A stretch of DNA of 64,000 bases from NCBI RefSeq assembly GCF_018614875.1, contig NZ_JAGGNW010000009.1, positions 434,001-498,000 of the forward strand, in the 5' to 3' direction. The translations under genes and the position numbers were made by a program. The notes beneath the pieces were generated by a model. The model ran no database searches, was not told the origin of the DNA, and was given only the letters and a program-made list of their open reading frames with translations. The DNA is from Variovorax paradoxus (lineage in GTDB: Bacteria; Pseudomonadota; Gammaproteobacteria; Burkholderiales; Burkholderiaceae_C). This document shows, piece after piece, positions 52,958-61,273 of this stretch (its first letter is position 1; every line of letters starts with the position of its first letter).

Positions 52958-54265
52958 ATGGGTCACCCAAAAAATTTCCAGCTGCCGACGTCTCGAAGAG
53001 CCGTCCTGGCGATGGGCGCTGCCGGTTTGGTTGCGGCCTCGCTACCAACTGCCCGCGCCGGCAACTTAGACGGGATGCAATCGACAGCATCAACCTATGG
53101 CGGGGGAACACTTCCTGGCGGCGTCCGCTCGCGCATGATCCAGGGAGTCAACGGCCTCGACGTCCATATCCTCGAAGGCGGGTATGAAAGCCCAGGCCGA
53201 CCCCTCGCGCTGCTCTTGCACGGCTTTCCAGACCTGGCTTACGGCTGGCGACATCTGATTCCGAAGCTGGCCGACGCCGGATACCACGTGGTGGCTCCCG
53301 ACTTGCGCGGCTTTGGCCGTACCACTGGCTGGGTGAACGGCTTTGACACCCCACTTGCGCCGTTCAGCCTTTTGAATATGACGCGCGATGCTCTCGGGCT
53401 TGTTTCCGCACTGGGTTATCGGCAAACGGCGATGCTTGTTGGGCACGACTTTGGCTCGCCTGTGGCAGCATTTTGCGCACTGGCTCGACCGGACGTCTTC
53501 AACTCGGTGGTGCTAATGAGCGCACCTTTCCCGGGGGCTCCAGCGTTTCCGTTCAATACGGCTGATAGTCAAATAGCACCAGTTCAACCGACTAACGAAA
53601 GTCTCAAGCTTGCAGCAGCACTGGCGGCCCTTGATCCGCCTCGAGTGTCCTATTTACAGTACCTGAGTTCTCGTGCCGCGAACAATGACATGTGGCACCC
53701 CCCGGAAGGACTACATGCCTTTCTTCGTGCATTTTTCTACGTCAAGAGCGGTGACTGGTCAGGAAATAAGCCGCATCGGTTGAAAGCGCGAACCGCCACA
53801 GAATTTGCGCAAATGCCAACGTACTACGTAATGGAACTTGGCAAAACGATGCCGCAGACGGTCGCTCCTTTCCAACCCTCTGCCGCAGAAATCTTGGCTA
53901 GCAAATGGCTCACTGAGGCGGAACTTGCGGTGTATACGGACGAGTATGGCCGCACCGGGTTCCAAGGCGCCCTGCAAACCTATCGGGTCTATTCCGATCC
54001 TGGTCTGAACGCTGAACTCCGCCTGTTTTCGGGCAGGACCATCGATGTCCCATCGCTCTTCATCGGCGGAACGAAAGATTGGGCCACCTATTCGGCGCCG
54101 GGCTCGCTCGAACTGATGAAGTCAAAGGCGACAACGAGAATGGGTGACATCGAGTTGATTGAAGGCGCCGGACATTGGATACAACAGGAGCAGCCGGGTC
54201 CGCTTAGCAGCCTCCTGCTCGCCTTCATGAAGGATGTGGGCGGGGCGAATCGGACTGCTGGCTAG
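52958..54265 (+). CDS. Tat-exported alpha/beta hydrolase, epoxide hydrolase-like
   Basis: The product has about 435 residues from ATG 52958, which is ten bases after a GAAGG site; ATG 52949 is the other candidate but too close to that site. A Tat signal (TSRRAVLAMGAAGLVAASLP) predicts export. The body is of the epoxide hydrolase/haloalkane dehalogenase type: HGFPD near residue 88, the nucleophile elbow VGHDFGSPV with Asp164 in place of Ser, and GAGHWIQQEQP with the catalytic His near 410. It likely opens an epoxide or removes halogen in the periplasm. The divergent TetR repressor and perfect operator point to induction by its substrate. Confidence 0.88.
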   Translation: MGHPKNFQLPTSRRAVLAMGAAGLVAASLPTARAGNLDGMQSTASTYGGGTLPGGVRSRMIQGVNGLDVHILEGGYESPGRPLALLLHGFPDLAYGWRHLIPKLADAGYHVVAPDLRGFGRTTGWVNGFDTPLAPFSLLNMTRDALGLVSALGYRQTAMLVGHDFGSPVAAFCALARPDVFNSVVLMSAPFPGAPAFPFNTADSQIAPVQPTNESLKLAAALAALDPPRVSYLQYLSSRAANNDMWHPPEGLHAFLRAFFYVKSGDWSGNKPHRLKARTATEFAQMPTYYVMELGKTMPQTVAPFQPSAAEILASKWLTEAELAVYTDEYGRTGFQGALQTYRVYSDPGLNAELRLFSGRTIDVPSLFIGGTKDWATYSAPGSLELMKSKATTRMGDIELIEGAGHWIQQEQPGPLSSLLLAFMKDVGGANRTAG

Positions 54266-54580
54266 GTTGCCAGCGCTTCCAGTTGGAGGGTGAATCGCGG
54301 CGCACCGGACAGGCCGCGCGGGCCGCGGCCAAGCGTACCGCCACGGCCAGACAGGCCACCGCGGACGTCTGATCCACCGCCAGAGCGCACCCGCCACGGC
54401 GCCGCCCAAGGCTGTGGATTTGTGGCCGATGCGCGTGCCGCGCACCGGCCCGCTTGCCGTAGACAACGCTGCCCGTTAACGGCTATGCGGATGACGCTGA
54501 ATGGGGCCGCTTTGGCACAGCAATACAGCGACACGGGCGGCTACAGTCGGCGAGAACCGGACCTTCCCGCGAGCCTCCTG
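54266..54580. other. Region of unclear content, possibly degraded coding sequence
   Basis: The 315 bases are more GC-rich than the genes on either side and contain an Ala/Lys/Thr-rich frame (GQAARAAAKRTATARQATAD then a stop near 54367) without a start, and a longer frame rich in Arg and Pro that looks like noise. I cannot assign a gene. It may hold fragments left by recombination. Confidence 0.35.
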
Positions 54581-54907
54581 ATGACCGTTGAAAACACCTC
54601 AATCGTTGACGCTGCCGGCACGGACACTGAGACCGGCGAAGTAAGGCTGAGCATCTTCCTTGGGACACAGAGCACCTCCCTCTTCTGCAAGACAAAATCA
54701 ACGTGTACCTTGGCTTCATCGAGTCAGGCGAATCTCTCGTACCCAAACGCCAAAGGCCGGCCGTTGGTCATCGACCTGTTCACGAAATTCCGGCCGACTG
54801 AGGACGCCGCACGCTTACTGAAGCAGGCCGAAGCTGTCTCCGAGAACTACGGCGTATCCTTGCGCCAGGCACCGTCCATGGGCGGCTATGCCGACGATTC
54901 GGCGTAG
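54581..54907 (+). CDS. DUF6572-like small protein with an out-of-frame middle segment
   Basis: From ATG 54581 the frame encodes MTVENTSIVDAAGTDTETGE at the N-terminus and YPNAKGRPLVIDLFTKFRPT near the C-terminus, both strongly like DUF6572-domain proteins. Between 54661 and 54736 the expected middle is found one base out of frame: WDTEHLPLLQDKINVYLGF then IESGES. So the present frame runs through unrelated sequence for about 25 residues between a missing and an extra base. The ORF stays open to 54907 (108 residues). Relatives are small cytosolic proteins of unknown role, some of which I recall near toxin loci. Confidence 0.6.
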   Translation: MTVENTSIVDAAGTDTETGEVRLSIFLGTQSTSLFCKTKSTCTLASSSQANLSYPNAKGRPLVIDLFTKFRPTEDAARLLKQAEAVSENYGVSLRQAPSMGGYADDSA

Positions 54908-54995
54908 CGGTTCACCGGCTACAGTCGACCGAGAGCAGTCCTCTCGGCCTGCGCCAGAATTCGCTCCACACCAGACATTTACAGAAGCCGTTTAG

Positions 54996-55298
54996 ATGAG
55001 CACTTCGAACCCTTGGCCCTTCGAGGATCCCCCCAATGTCATGTGCTTCACTGTGAAATCCATTGTTCAGGCGACGAAGCCTTTGCTCATGGTGTCTCGC
55101 GATGTCGAAGATGCAGGTTGGTCGTTTCTCACGGGGGAGCCGATCGATATGTCGGAGGCGCTTCTGGTCACGCTGCGCAGCATGGTGGAACGAGATCAAA
55201 CAGTGCTTGAGTTGGCTGATCTGGCCCCAGGGTGGACTGCAGTTCGCGGTTCGCCGCAGGCTGGTTGGACTCGAGCTGAGGACAAGAATCCCAACTAG
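54996..55298 (+). CDS. Small protein resembling DUF2185/immunity-type families
   Basis: The 100-residue product starts MSTSNPWPFEDPPNVMCFTV. Its middle (KPLLMVSRDVEDAGWSFLTG) and end (LELADLAPGWTAVRGS...GWTR) recall small proteins annotated as DUF2185 or immunity-like, in which a DGGWQFL-type strand is followed by a DLPxGWxAxR-type ending. No signal peptide or membrane segment is present. It lies between two other small orphan genes. The assignment is from pattern memory and moderate. Confidence 0.55.
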   Translation: MSTSNPWPFEDPPNVMCFTVKSIVQATKPLLMVSRDVEDAGWSFLTGEPIDMSEALLVTLRSMVERDQTVLELADLAPGWTAVRGSPQAGWTRAEDKNPN

Positions 55299-55360
55299 CC
55301 CGCTAGGACTCAAACCGGCCACAAGAAGCCGTTCGAAGGCGGCGCTCAATAAGGAGTCTC

Positions 55361-55723
55361 ATGGCAACAAAAATCGACCTGTTTGAAGACTTGGCGGGAG
55401 CCTTGGACCACTGGACAGCCGTGTCATCGGAGGCCCTTACAAATCGGGACGCGAAGCTCGAGTGGGTCGAAGACGATGTGCCGTACCGGGAGATTCAGAA
55501 CGCGTTCGCTACGGCGGGGGTGAGCGACGCAACGGTTGCGAAGGTCTTTTCAGAGTGCTTGCGTGGTTACTGTGTTTCGCTTCTGACCGCGCTTGACGGG
55601 GGAACGGCCCTCGCGGACAAGGGGGGGCGCATCTATCTAGTTGACGAACGAGACAACCACCTGAGCGAAGGCCTACATGATGACTTCGTCGGATACCTCA
55701 TGGACACTGGGCGTCTCACTTAG
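55361..55723 (+). CDS. Small acidic cytosolic protein, unknown family
   Basis: The 120-residue product starts at ATG 55361 after AAGGAG. It is acidic and soluble, predicted mostly helical (DLFEDLAGALDHWTAVSSEA, then VAKVFSECLRGYCVSLLTAL), ending in DDFVGYLMDTGRLT. I do not recognise the family. Size, acidity and position beside two similar small genes would suit an immunity protein, but this is inference. It is convergent with the DMT permease gene. Confidence 0.6.
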   Translation: MATKIDLFEDLAGALDHWTAVSSEALTNRDAKLEWVEDDVPYREIQNAFATAGVSDATVAKVFSECLRGYCVSLLTALDGGTALADKGGRIYLVDERDNHLSEGLHDDFVGYLMDTGRLT

Positions 55724-55771
55724 AACTCCGCTGTCGGCCACAACCAGGCATTCGACCGCACTGCCCGGTCG

Positions 55772-56716
55772 CTATGTCCTCGTCTTGCTCACTCGTCGAT
55801 CAAGGCCGACCCCGACGCGGCTGCTGCGGGTGGGCAATGTCATTGCGGTGACGCCGATTAAGACGCATGCAAGCCCAAGCCACGCGTTGGGGGCCAGCCG
55901 TTCGCCGAGGAACGTCACGCCGATCGCCACGCCGATCGGTACCCGCAGGTAGGCCTGCGCGGAAGTCGACATCGGGCCCAGCGTGCGGATGAGCCGGAAG
56001 TAGATCGTGAAGGCCAATGCGGTCGAGAACATTGCGAGCGCCAACACCGCGAGCACCGACTCGGCAGCAGGGGCCAACGTCCAGGGCCTGTCGACGATCA
56101 GACTCGCGGGCAGCAGAACCGCCGCGCCGCTCAGCAGCGAGCCTGCGGCCGGCACCATCGGATCAAGTCCCCTGAACACGCGTCCGAGCGTAGCCGCGCA
56201 GGCGTAGCAAACGGCAGCTGCCACCAGGGCCAGCTGCGCGAGCAAGGAACGCCCGAGCCCGCCTAACGCTTCGAAGCCCACGATCAGGCAAATGCCCGCT
56301 AGCCCTGCGCCCACGCCTACCAGCCGCACTAGTGAAGGCTTCTCTGCGCCTTGCAGGCCAAGACTCAACAGAAAGATGAAGATTGGCGAAGTCGAGTTGA
56401 GGATGGTCGCGAGTCCCGCATCCACGCTGCGCTCGGCCCAGGCGATCAGCGTGAAGGGCAGGACGCTGTTGAAGCATGCCTGCAACATGAAACGCCGCCA
56501 GCTCGCAGCATCGCGAGGTAGCCGCACGCCGCGCAGCCGCAGCACAGCGAGTAGCAGCAGGCCGGCGACAAGCGTGCGCGACGCGATCAGCGTGAGTGGT
56601 GGAATGGTCGCCACACAAGCGCCCCAGAGGGTGGCAAGCAATGCGAGCAAGGCCCATTCTGTGGCCGGCCCGGGCCGGGACGCGTTCGGGGTGGTTTCGA
56701 GGACGTTGATGCGCAT
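55772..56716 (-). CDS. DMT-superfamily permease (EamA type)
   Basis: The 314-residue product from ATG 56716 has ten hydrophobic helices and two EamA repeats (about 20-150 and 165-300). Typical stretches are WGACVATIPPLTLIASRTLV and FLGERLAPNAWLGLACVLIG. Such permeases export amino acids, nucleobases or other metabolites; the substrate is unknown. A TTG at 56776 would lengthen the N-terminus but lacks support. It ends the accessory region. Confidence 0.9.
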   Translation of the reverse strand: MRINVLETTPNASRPGPATEWALLALLATLWGACVATIPPLTLIASRTLVAGLLLLAVLRLRGVRLPRDAASWRRFMLQACFNSVLPFTLIAWAERSVDAGLATILNSTSPIFIFLLSLGLQGAEKPSLVRLVGVGAGLAGICLIVGFEALGGLGRSLLAQLALVAAAVCYACAATLGRVFRGLDPMVPAAGSLLSGAAVLLPASLIVDRPWTLAPAAESVLAVLALAMFSTALAFTIYFRLIRTLGPMSTSAQAYLRVPIGVAIGVTFLGERLAPNAWLGLACVLIGVTAMTLPTRSSRVGVGLDRRVSKTRT

Positions 56717-57006
56717 GGTGCGCCAATGATCACAAGCAAAGACTTCCTGTACTTCGCTGGCGAGCGAAGCGTGCAATGGCAGCCAGTTTTCTTGTGCTGG
56801 GTATCAAGCAACGCCTACGGCCGAAGCTGTTCGTTCGCGGCTGGCCCCTTTGGAGGTGCAGCGGAACATGTCGCAGATACGAGGCCAACCAGTGACCGCG
56901 TCAGAGCGGAACGAAAGACCGCAACGGGCCCAAGCAGCCATCCCGAACCCGGACCTTGTTGGCCAAGAGCCGTTGTGCGCAACGATCAACGACCGTGGCC
57001 CTCCGC
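56717..57006. other. Intergenic region without recognisable gene
   Basis: The 290 bases between the permease start and the cadR stop contain no gene I can support. Parts of the sequence read like the degenerate repeat-rich spacers common between genes in Comamonadaceae, but no repeat copy is seen inside this window. Confidence 0.4.
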
Positions 57007-57477
57007 TCAAGAACGCTTCGCAGACGTGCTGTGCAGCGACCCATGCACATGGCCCGCGTGCTGCCCGAAGGGTTCGGGCGCGGGCGCAGCCGTGTCCAGC
57101 TCCTGCAGGATGCCGCAGTTCCGCGCCGATTCGGAGCCGCCGCATTGCAGGCGCAGCGCCTTCAGCTGCTTCTCTAGCATCTTGAGTTCGGAGATGCGCG
57201 CGGCCACGTGGCCGATGTGGTCATCCAGCAGCTGGTTGACCTCGCCGCAGTCTTCTCCGGGCGCATCGCGGAACCGCAGCAGGCTGCGGATTTCGTCGAG
57301 CGTCATGTCCAGCGAACGGCAGCGCCGGATGAAGCCCAGGCGTTGCGCATGCTCGTCGTCGTAGATGCGGTAGTTGCCTTCGGTGCGCGCCGGCTCGGGC
57401 AGCAGCTGCTCGCGCTCGTAGTACCGGATGGTTTCGACCGGCGTGTTCGCGACCTTGGCCAGTTCTCCGATTTTCAT
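57007..57477 (-). CDS. cadR: Cd(II)/Pb(II)-responsive MerR-family regulator CadR
   Basis: The 156-residue product has the MerR HTH (MKIGELAKVANTPVETIRYY), coiled-coil dimerisation helix and three cysteines in the CadR/PbrR positions (GEDCGEVN near residue 77, LRLQCGG near 112, ARNCGIL near 119). The C-terminal tail is His-containing (QHAGHVHGSLH), as in CadR. It is divergent from the metal ATPase gene and acts on the promoter between them. Confidence 0.93.
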   Translation of the reverse strand: MKIGELAKVANTPVETIRYYEREQLLPEPARTEGNYRIYDDEHAQRLGFIRRCRSLDMTLDEIRSLLRFRDAPGEDCGEVNQLLDDHIGHVAARISELKMLEKQLKALRLQCGGSESARNCGILQELDTAAPAPEPFGQHAGHVHGSLHSTSAKRS

Positions 57478-57511
57478 GATGCGGCAAGAATGAAGTGGAG
57501 GAATACAGCGT

Positions 57512-57542
57512 TTGACTCTACACCTGCTTCAGGGTTTCCAAT
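57512..57542 (+). promoter_or_regulatory. CadR-controlled cadA promoter with 19-bp spacer
   Basis: A -35 TTGACT (57512-57517) and a -10-like TCCAAT (57537-57542) are separated by 19 bases, the long spacing typical of MerR-type promoters. The spacer holds the dyad ACTCTACACCTGCTTCAGGGT in pieces ACTCT and AGGGT (57515-57535), the expected CadR operator. Transcription would begin near 57549, practically at the ATG at 57550. Confidence 0.8.
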
Positions 57543-57549
57543 GGTTTCC

Positions 57550-59856
57550 ATGACGAACCAGAACACGCTGAAGCCGGTGACGCCGGCCCTTCATCACGAC
57601 CACGATCACTCGCACGAACATGCGCATGCGCATGCGCATGCCGAAACGGCCTGCTGCGGCAGCCCGGTCTGCTGTTCGTCACCCGCCGTCGACACCTCCG
57701 ACATTCCGAAGGGCGCCTTGCTCTTTCGCATTCCCACGATGGACTGCGCGGTCGAAGAGTCCGAGATTCGGCGCGCCCTCGAGCCGGTCGCGGGTGTCGG
57801 GGGGCTGCGCTTTCGCCTCGGCGAACGCACGATGGCCATCACGGCCGACGACGACAGCGCCTTGTCCGGCGCACTCGACGCCATCCGCAAGGCCGGCTTC
57901 AAGCCCGAAGCGCTGAACGACGCGGCTGGCAGCCCGGCCGCGGGCGCGCAGGCTGCCGCCGCTCGCGCAGGCATCGCGGGCATGAGCAGCGGCCTCGTGC
58001 GCCTCGTTGCCGCGCTGGTGCTGGCCATCGCGGCCGAGGTGGTTTCCTTTCTCGCACCGGAGGGCGCCGGGTTCATGGCGGCGGAGATGGGACTTGCGCT
58101 CGCGGCCATCGCGTTGGCCGGCCTGGACACCTACCAGAAGGGTTTTGCCGCGCTGCTGCGCTGGCGCCTGAACATCAATGCCCTGATGGCCGTGGCCGTC
58201 ACGGGCGCCTTCCTGATCGGGCACTGGCCCGAGGCCGCGATGGTGATGGCGCTCTATGCCATTGCCGAGCTGATCGAGGCGCGCGCCGTCGATCGCGCCC
58301 GCAACGCGATCCAGGGCCTGCTGGCGCTGGCCCCCGAGCTGGCGGAGGTCAGGCGGCCCGACGGCAGCTGGAAGACGGCCAAGGCCGATGCGGTGGCGCT
58401 CGATGCCATCGTGCGCATCCGGCCCGGTGAGCGCGTGCCGCTGGACGGCGTGGTGACCGAAGGGACGAGCGCCATCAACCAGGCACCGGTCACGGGCGAG
58501 AGCATTCCGGTCGACAAATCGGTGGGAGACCCGGTGTTCGCGGGCACCATCAACCAGACGGCCGCGCTCGAATTCCGCGTCACCGCCATGGCGGCCAACA
58601 CCACGCTCGCCCGCATCATCCATGCGGTCGAAGAAGCGCAGAGCACGCGCGCGCCCACGCAGCGCTTCGTCGACAGGTTCGCCGCCGTCTACACGCCCGC
58701 GGTCTTCGTGCTGGCCGTCGCCGTTGCGGTGCTCACGCCCTGGCTCATGGGCTGGAGCTGGATCGAGGCCATCTACAAGGCGCTGGTGCTGCTGGTCATT
58801 GCATGCCCGTGCGCGCTCGTCATCTCCACGCCCGTCACGGTGGTGAGCGCGCTGGCCTCGGCCGCGCGGCGCGGCATCCTGATCAAGGGCGGCACTTATC
58901 TCGAAGAGGCGCGCAAGCTCAAGGCGGTGGCGCTCGACAAGACGGGCACCATCACCGAAGGCAAGCCGAAGCTGGTCGTATCGAGCCTGCTCGACCGCGC
59001 GGGCAATGAGGACGCGGTCTTTGCCATTGCCGCGAGCATCGCGGGCCGCTCGGACCATCCGGTGTCGAAGGCCATTGCCGAAGGCCTGAAGCGCGAGCAC
59101 CAGCCGGTCGGAGACTTTATGGCCTTGCCCGGACGTGGCGTGCAAGCCACGCACGCAGGCCGCAGCTATGTGCTTGGCAACCATCGCCTGATCGAAGAGC
59201 AGGGCCTGTGCAGTGCGGCGCTCGAAGCCGAACTGAAACAGCATGAGGAAGCGGGGCGCACCGTCACGCTGCTGGCCTCCGGCCAGGCCGTGCTGGCGCT
59301 GTTCGCGGTGGCCGACACCATCAAGCCGTCCTCGCAGGCGGCCATGGCCGAGCTGCGCGCGCTGGGCGTCACGCCCGTGATGCTGACCGGCGACAACGCC
59401 GCCACGGCCAGGGCGATCGGCATGCATGCGGGCATCGACGATGTGCGCGGCAACCTGCTGCCCGAGGAGAAGCTCGATGCCATCAGGGCGCTGCGGCAGC
59501 GCCATGGCATGGCCGGCATGGCGGGCGACGGCATCAACGATGCGCCCGCGCTCGCGCAGGCCGACATCGGCTTTGCGATGGGCGGCGCCGGCACCGACAC
59601 GGCCATGGAGGCGGCCGACGTGGTCATCATGAACGACGACCTGCGACGGCTGCCTGAGACCATCCGCCTCTCGCGCCGCGCGCATGCGGTGCTGTGGCAG
59701 AACATCACGCTGGCGCTCGGCATCAAGGCCGTGTTCTTCGTGCTTGCGGTGTTCGGCAGCGCCACGATGTGGATGGCCGTGTTTGCCGACATGGGCGCGA
59801 GCCTGCTGGTGGTGGCCAACGGGCTGCGGCTGATGCGCACGCCGAAGAACGGGTGA
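57550..59856 (+). CDS. cadA: P1B-type heavy-metal ATPase (CadA/ZntA-like)
   Basis: The product has about 768 residues from ATG 57550; an ATG at 57541 lies inside the -10 element and is unlikely to be used. A His-rich metal-binding tail (HHDHDHSHEHAHAHAHA) and two CC pairs precede an HMA domain (FRIPTMDCAVEESEI near residue 60). Then come eight membrane helices, CPC in ACPCALVIS, phosphorylation motif DKTGTITEG and GDGINDAPALAQADIGFAMG. It exports Cd, Zn or Pb from the cytoplasm. The divergent CadR controls it. Confidence 0.95.
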   Translation: MTNQNTLKPVTPALHHDHDHSHEHAHAHAHAETACCGSPVCCSSPAVDTSDIPKGALLFRIPTMDCAVEESEIRRALEPVAGVGGLRFRLGERTMAITADDDSALSGALDAIRKAGFKPEALNDAAGSPAAGAQAAAARAGIAGMSSGLVRLVAALVLAIAAEVVSFLAPEGAGFMAAEMGLALAAIALAGLDTYQKGFAALLRWRLNINALMAVAVTGAFLIGHWPEAAMVMALYAIAELIEARAVDRARNAIQGLLALAPELAEVRRPDGSWKTAKADAVALDAIVRIRPGERVPLDGVVTEGTSAINQAPVTGESIPVDKSVGDPVFAGTINQTAALEFRVTAMAANTTLARIIHAVEEAQSTRAPTQRFVDRFAAVYTPAVFVLAVAVAVLTPWLMGWSWIEAIYKALVLLVIACPCALVISTPVTVVSALASAARRGILIKGGTYLEEARKLKAVALDKTGTITEGKPKLVVSSLLDRAGNEDAVFAIAASIAGRSDHPVSKAIAEGLKREHQPVGDFMALPGRGVQATHAGRSYVLGNHRLIEEQGLCSAALEAELKQHEEAGRTVTLLASGQAVLALFAVADTIKPSSQAAMAELRALGVTPVMLTGDNAATARAIGMHAGIDDVRGNLLPEEKLDAIRALRQRHGMAGMAGDGINDAPALAQADIGFAMGGAGTDTAMEAADVVIMNDDLRRLPETIRLSRRAHAVLWQNITLALGIKAVFFVLAVFGSATMWMAVFADMGASLLVVANGLRLMRTPKNG

Positions 59857-59931
59857 CAGCACCGGCGCGCTGGTTCGAGGCGGCCGAACAAAACTAACAT
59901 CGAGCGAATCGCCACCATCGCAAGCCGTTTC

Positions 59932-61206
59932 ATGTCCGCCACTTCCCTCCTGCTGCAACTTATCGTCATCCTGAGCACCGCGCGCATCTGCGGCTGGGTG
60001 CTGCGCCACGTCGGCCAGCCCGGCGTGGTGGGCGAAATGGCGGCGGGCCTCATGCTCGGGCCCGTGGTCATGGGGGCGCTGTTCCCCGAACTGCATGCGC
60101 AGCTTTTCTCGAAGAGCCATCTCGAAGGACTGTCTTCGCTCTCGACGGTGGGCCTGGTGCTCTTCATGTTCGTGGTGGGCCTGGAACTGCGGGCCACGCA
60201 GGGCGTGCGCGCGCAGCTGAAGGCGGCCGGCTCCGTGGGCGCGCTCAGCATCATCGTGCCGATGGTGCTGGGCCTTGCGATTTCGCCGGCGCTGCATCCG
60301 GCACTCGCGCCCGCGGGCGTGGGCTTCTGGCCGTTCGCGCTGTTCATGGCCGCGGCGCTTTCGATCACGGCCTTTCCGGTCATGGCGCGCATCCTGAAGG
60401 ACCGGGGGCTCACGCGCACGCCGTTCGGCCAGCTGTCGCTCGGCGCCGCGGCCGTGGTCGATGTGTTTGCCTGGATCCTGCTGGCGCTGGTGGTGGCGCT
60501 CGCGGGTGCGGGAGAGGGCTACACGGGTCTGCTCAAGACCACGGCCGGCGTGGCCGTGCTGCTGGCCGTGCTGTTCTTCGGCCTGAAGCCGGCGTTCGCA
60601 TGGATTCTGCGTACGCGCGCACCCGACGGCGAACCATCGACCACGGTCATGGCCTCGCTCATGATCGGCCTGCTGGCCTGCGCGATGGTGACCGAATGGC
60701 TGCATCTGCATGCCGTGTTCGGCGCCTTCCTGTTCGGCGCCTGCCTGCCGCGCGACGACCGGCTGCTGAGTTCGCTCACGGAGCGCATCGAGCCGATTTC
60801 CATCGTCGTGCTGATGCCGCTGTTCTTTGCGCTCGCCGGGCTCGGTACCACCACCAATGCCTTCTCGGGCGCGAGCATCGGCGCCATGCTGCTGATCGTC
60901 GCGGTGGCCAGCATCGGCAAGCTGGCCGGCGGCGCCATCGGCGCACGCATGGCGGGCTACGGATGGCGCGACAGCCTGGCCACCGGATCGCTGATGAACG
61001 CGCGCGGGCTGATGGAACTCATCGTGATGAAGATCGGGCTGGACGCCGGCCTGATCGGCCCCGAGCTGTTCACCATGCTGCTGGTGATGGCGCTCGTCAC
61101 CACCGCGATGACGGGACCGCTGATCAACCTGGTGATTGGGCGCGCCAAGGCGCGCGGCGCGGCCGAGAAGGCCGAAGCCGAAGAGCAGGCGCGCGCCAAG
61201 CCGTAG
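59932..61206 (+). CDS. Cation:proton antiporter (CPA2/KefB-like)
   Basis: The 424-residue product is a 12-13 helix membrane protein of the CPA2 family: GQPGVVGEMAAGLMLGPVVM near residue 30, LFMFVVGLELRATQG near 78, SITAFPVMARILKDRGLTRT near 145 and SLMNARGLMELIVMKIGLDA near 355. It exchanges K+ or Na+ for H+. No TrkA-N domain follows the membrane part, unlike KefB and KefC. It is 75 bases after cadA and possibly in the same transcript, though without clear functional link. Confidence 0.9.
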   Translation: MSATSLLLQLIVILSTARICGWVLRHVGQPGVVGEMAAGLMLGPVVMGALFPELHAQLFSKSHLEGLSSLSTVGLVLFMFVVGLELRATQGVRAQLKAAGSVGALSIIVPMVLGLAISPALHPALAPAGVGFWPFALFMAAALSITAFPVMARILKDRGLTRTPFGQLSLGAAAVVDVFAWILLALVVALAGAGEGYTGLLKTTAGVAVLLAVLFFGLKPAFAWILRTRAPDGEPSTTVMASLMIGLLACAMVTEWLHLHAVFGAFLFGACLPRDDRLLSSLTERIEPISIVVLMPLFFALAGLGTTTNAFSGASIGAMLLIVAVASIGKLAGGAIGARMAGYGWRDSLATGSLMNARGLMELIVMKIGLDAGLIGPELFTMLLVMALVTTAMTGPLINLVIGRAKARGAAEKAEAEEQARAKP

Positions 61207-61273
61207 AAGCTCGGCGGGCGAGCGGCACCGTGAACCCGATGCGGGATGCGTATCGAGTGCGGCCTGGGTGGGC

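Noticed and set aside
57600..57650. Repeated CATGCGCATGCG string suspected as a DNA repeat
   Set aside because: It encodes the His/Ala metal-binding tail of the cadA product; the repetition is explained by the protein.
57679..60711. 1010-codon minus-strand open frame opposite cadA and the antiporter gene
   Set aside because: It crosses two well-supported genes, is dominated by Arg, Gly, His and Gln, and shows no domain; typical high-GC antisense frame.
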